DNA of 5,565 nt, taken from assembly GCA_003646355.1 (NCBI GenBank), contig QNFO01000100.1, positions 1-5,565 on the forward strand. The letters are read 5' to 3'. Positions within the stretch are counted from its first letter, which is position 1, and each line of letters opens with the position of its first letter. Below are positions 4,110 through 5,565 of this stretch, one piece after another. The position numbers and the translations under genes were made by a program. Source of the stretch: Gammaproteobacteria bacterium (lineage in GTDB: Bacteria > Pseudomonadota > Gammaproteobacteria > Pseudomonadales > Porticoccaceae). The notes beneath the pieces are model-generated. The model did no database searches, was not told where the DNA came from, and was given only the letters and a program-made list of their open reading frames with translations.

Positions 4110-5565
4110 CTCTCTGGTTAATTACAAAGCACGCAAAAAAGCGTTGCAAGCCTTTAATAAAGAGTCAATCACAGCAACCAGTCTGGTGAAATTTCAGTCA
4201 TCTGGTCGTATTATGGTGATTGGTGGCATGGAAGCAATGGAGTTTGCCCCTCGTTTAAATGAAAAACTGCATCCCCAGGTTATTTTGACCAGTGGTGCTG
4301 AAGAACCCGGCGTGCCTGTAATCGCGTTGGGCGGGCGAGACATTCAAATACAGGGTTATCTCGGGGCATTTAAAATCCATCTGGGTGAAAAGGGTAAGGC
4401 CAATGCAGAAACAGTAGAAGCTGATTTGATACTTGATTTGAGCGAACAACCGCTATTAAACATGGCAATAAAACCTCTGGGCTATTTCTTCTCAACAACA
4501 GATGAAGTTCAATTGCTTGCAATTATCGATGAACTGTTTGATATGGTCGGCAGCTTTGAAAAACCAGTCTATACAGATTATGATCCTTCTATTTGTGCTC
4601 ATAGCCGATCGGGTAAAATAGCCTGTACACGCTGTATTGACATTTGTCCGGCTGAAGCGGTTTCCTCACTTGGTGATATGATTGAAGTTAATTCTCAGCT
4701 ATGTCAGGGGGGAGGTGTTTGTGCGATAGTATGTCCTGCTGGTGCTCTTCAATATTCCTATCCTCAGGCCAAAGATCTGTTAAAGAAAATTCGCATCATG
4801 TTGCGTACATATGCACAGGAAGGCGGACAAGAGCCTATTCTGGCATGTGTTGCAGAAGACGATGGAAATGCTCATCAATTATCGGATCAAAATAATATTC
4901 TTACCGTTAGTATTGAAGAGCTGGCCAGTGTTGGACTGGAAACATGGCTTGCAGTTCTTGCTTATGGTGCACGTACCGTATTACTGGTAGACAATGGTGC
5001 TATGCCGGAAAAAGTGGCTGAAGAATTACACAGGCAACTTGATATTGCAGCTGAAATACTCTCTGCAATTAATTATTCACGGGATAGTATCCAGCTGGTG
5101 ACCAGTGAAGCCATGACTCATCAACAAGCAGCTGTTATGCGGGAAATAACCCCGGCCTATTTTTCTGCCGATAGCGGCAAAAGACAGGCTGCATTTTTTG
5201 CTATCGATCATCTTTATCAGCAAGCTGATAAAAGCAGGCCTATGATTTCTTTGCCCAGTGGCGCAATGTTCGGCACCGCATCCATTGATGATAAGTGTAC
5301 TCTTTGTCAGTCATGCGTCACAGTTTGTCCCGGTAAGGCACTGCATTCAGGTAACGGCGTACCACAGATACAATTTGTTGAAGCCAATTGCCTGCAGTGT
5401 GGTATGTGTACCAGAACCTGTCCGGAAAATGCTATTACTATTTCACCCCGTTTACTGTTTGATCGGGAGCAACGCAATCAGTCCAGAATTCTGCATGAAG
5501 AAGCTCCTTTTGAATGTATTTCCTGTGGTAAGCTGTTTGCTACTGCATCAGTAATAGAAACAATG
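4084..5565 (+). CDS. multi-cluster 4Fe-4S binding protein of the FDH locus (3' truncated by window edge)
   Basis: The frame is open for 494 codons to the window end with no stop. The first 160 residues have no Cys and form an alpha/beta domain. Four Fe-S motifs follow. The first is C171, then C181-x2-C184-x3-C188-P (CTRCIDICP). The second is C207-x5-C213-x3-C217-P. The third (C405, C408, C411, C415-P) and fourth (C436, C439, C442, C446-P) are complete CxxCxxCxxxCP ferredoxin motifs. A further C478-x2-C481 (CISCGKLFAT) near the edge may begin another metal site completed outside. Between motifs two and three is a Cys-poor alpha/beta segment (about 230-390). It resembles the long 4Fe-4S proteins that follow DUF3305/DUF3306 in fdh clusters; a role in electron transfer or FDH assembly is inferred, not shown. 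It has no signal peptide, so it is probably cytoplasmic. The start at 4084 has only a weak, distant GAG; coupling through the mini-ORF at 4067 or a frameshift in the T5 run could explain that. Confidence 0.9.
   Translation, partial: MNENNENLTSLVNYKARKKALQAFNKESITATSLVKFQSSGRIMVIGGMEAMEFAPRLNEKLHPQVILTSGAEEPGVPVIALGGRDIQIQGYLGAFKIHLGEKGKANAETVEADLILDLSEQPLLNMAIKPLGYFFSTTDEVQLLAIIDELFDMVGSFEKPVYTDYDPSICAHSRSGKIACTRCIDICPAEAVSSLGDMIEVNSQLCQGGGVCAIVCPAGALQYSYPQAKDLLKKIRIMLRTYAQEGGQEPILACVAEDDGNAHQLSDQNNILTVSIEELASVGLETWLAVLAYGARTVLLVDNGAMPEKVAEELHRQLDIAAEILSAINYSRDSIQLVTSEAMTHQQAAVMREITPAYFSADSGKRQAAFFAIDHLYQQADKSRPMISLPSGAMFGTASIDDKCTLCQSCVTVCPGKALHSGNGVPQIQFVEANCLQCGMCTRTCPENAITISPRLLFDREQRNQSRILHEEAPFECISCGKLFATASVIETM

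Noticed and set aside
3967..4449. Minus-strand open frames at 3967-4149 and 4255-4449
   Set aside because: They are antisense to DUF3306 and the Fe-S gene, with no recognisable product or start signals.
4701..5554. Plus-strand open frames at 4701-4895 and 5258-5554 with many Cys
   Set aside because: Both lie out of frame within the Fe-S gene, whose own frame carries the ordered CxxCxxCxxxCP motifs.

Overview
The window looks like part of a formate dehydrogenase (FDH) accessory locus from a gammaproteobacterium of moderate-to-low G+C (by eye about 40-45%). The gene content and the resemblance of DUF3305, DUF3306 and the multi-cluster Fe-S protein to those found beside fdh genes in Shewanella-like and other proteobacteria suggest this. 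The species cannot be named from the sequence. No catalytic FDH subunit lies in the window; I expect it just beyond the right edge.

Layout. Positions 2-706 (+) hold the C-terminal part of a sigma-54 enhancer-binding protein (EBP). Convergent with it, and sharing a TTAA stop overlap, is a minus-strand pair: fdhD (2554-1655), then a one-component regulator with an excisionase-type HTH and a periplasmic-binding-protein-like sensor domain (1614-703). A 329-bp divergent control region (2555-2883) separates this pair from a plus-strand operon: a DUF3305 protein (2884-3462), a DUF3306 protein (3459-4070) and a long Fe-S protein that runs off the right end (4084-5565). These three are tightly packed, with ATGA start/stop overlaps.

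The most interesting part is the control region. It contains two divergent candidate sigma-54 promoters with near-identical cores (GGTAT-N5-TTGCTCA, 14 of 17 positions the same), one facing fdhD and one facing DUF3305. Between them is a 17-bp inverted repeat, about 105 bp and 87 bp from the two -12 elements, which is where an EBP would bind. With an EBP gene nearby, the simplest model is that one activator drives both halves of the locus from a shared upstream site. The same inverted repeat is followed by seven T residues, so a plus-strand intrinsic terminator is a real alternative. A second, perfect 17-bp inverted repeat sits directly upstream of the fdhD ribosome binding site.

How the genes fit together (inference from families): FdhD supplies sulfur to the molybdenum or tungsten cofactor of FDH. 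The Fe-S protein, DUF3305 and DUF3306 are probably cytoplasmic accessory or electron-transfer partners of FDH, with unknown biochemistry. The HTH/PBP-like regulator may sense a small ligand such as an oxyanion. Oddities in the coding part are an FdhD with CGQG instead of CxxC plus an extra CALC, an Fe-S protein whose first two cluster motifs each lack one canonical Cys, a 21-bp tandem duplication, and a six-codon mini-ORF linking DUF3306 to the Fe-S gene. I saw no RNA gene, insertion sequence or CRISPR array.
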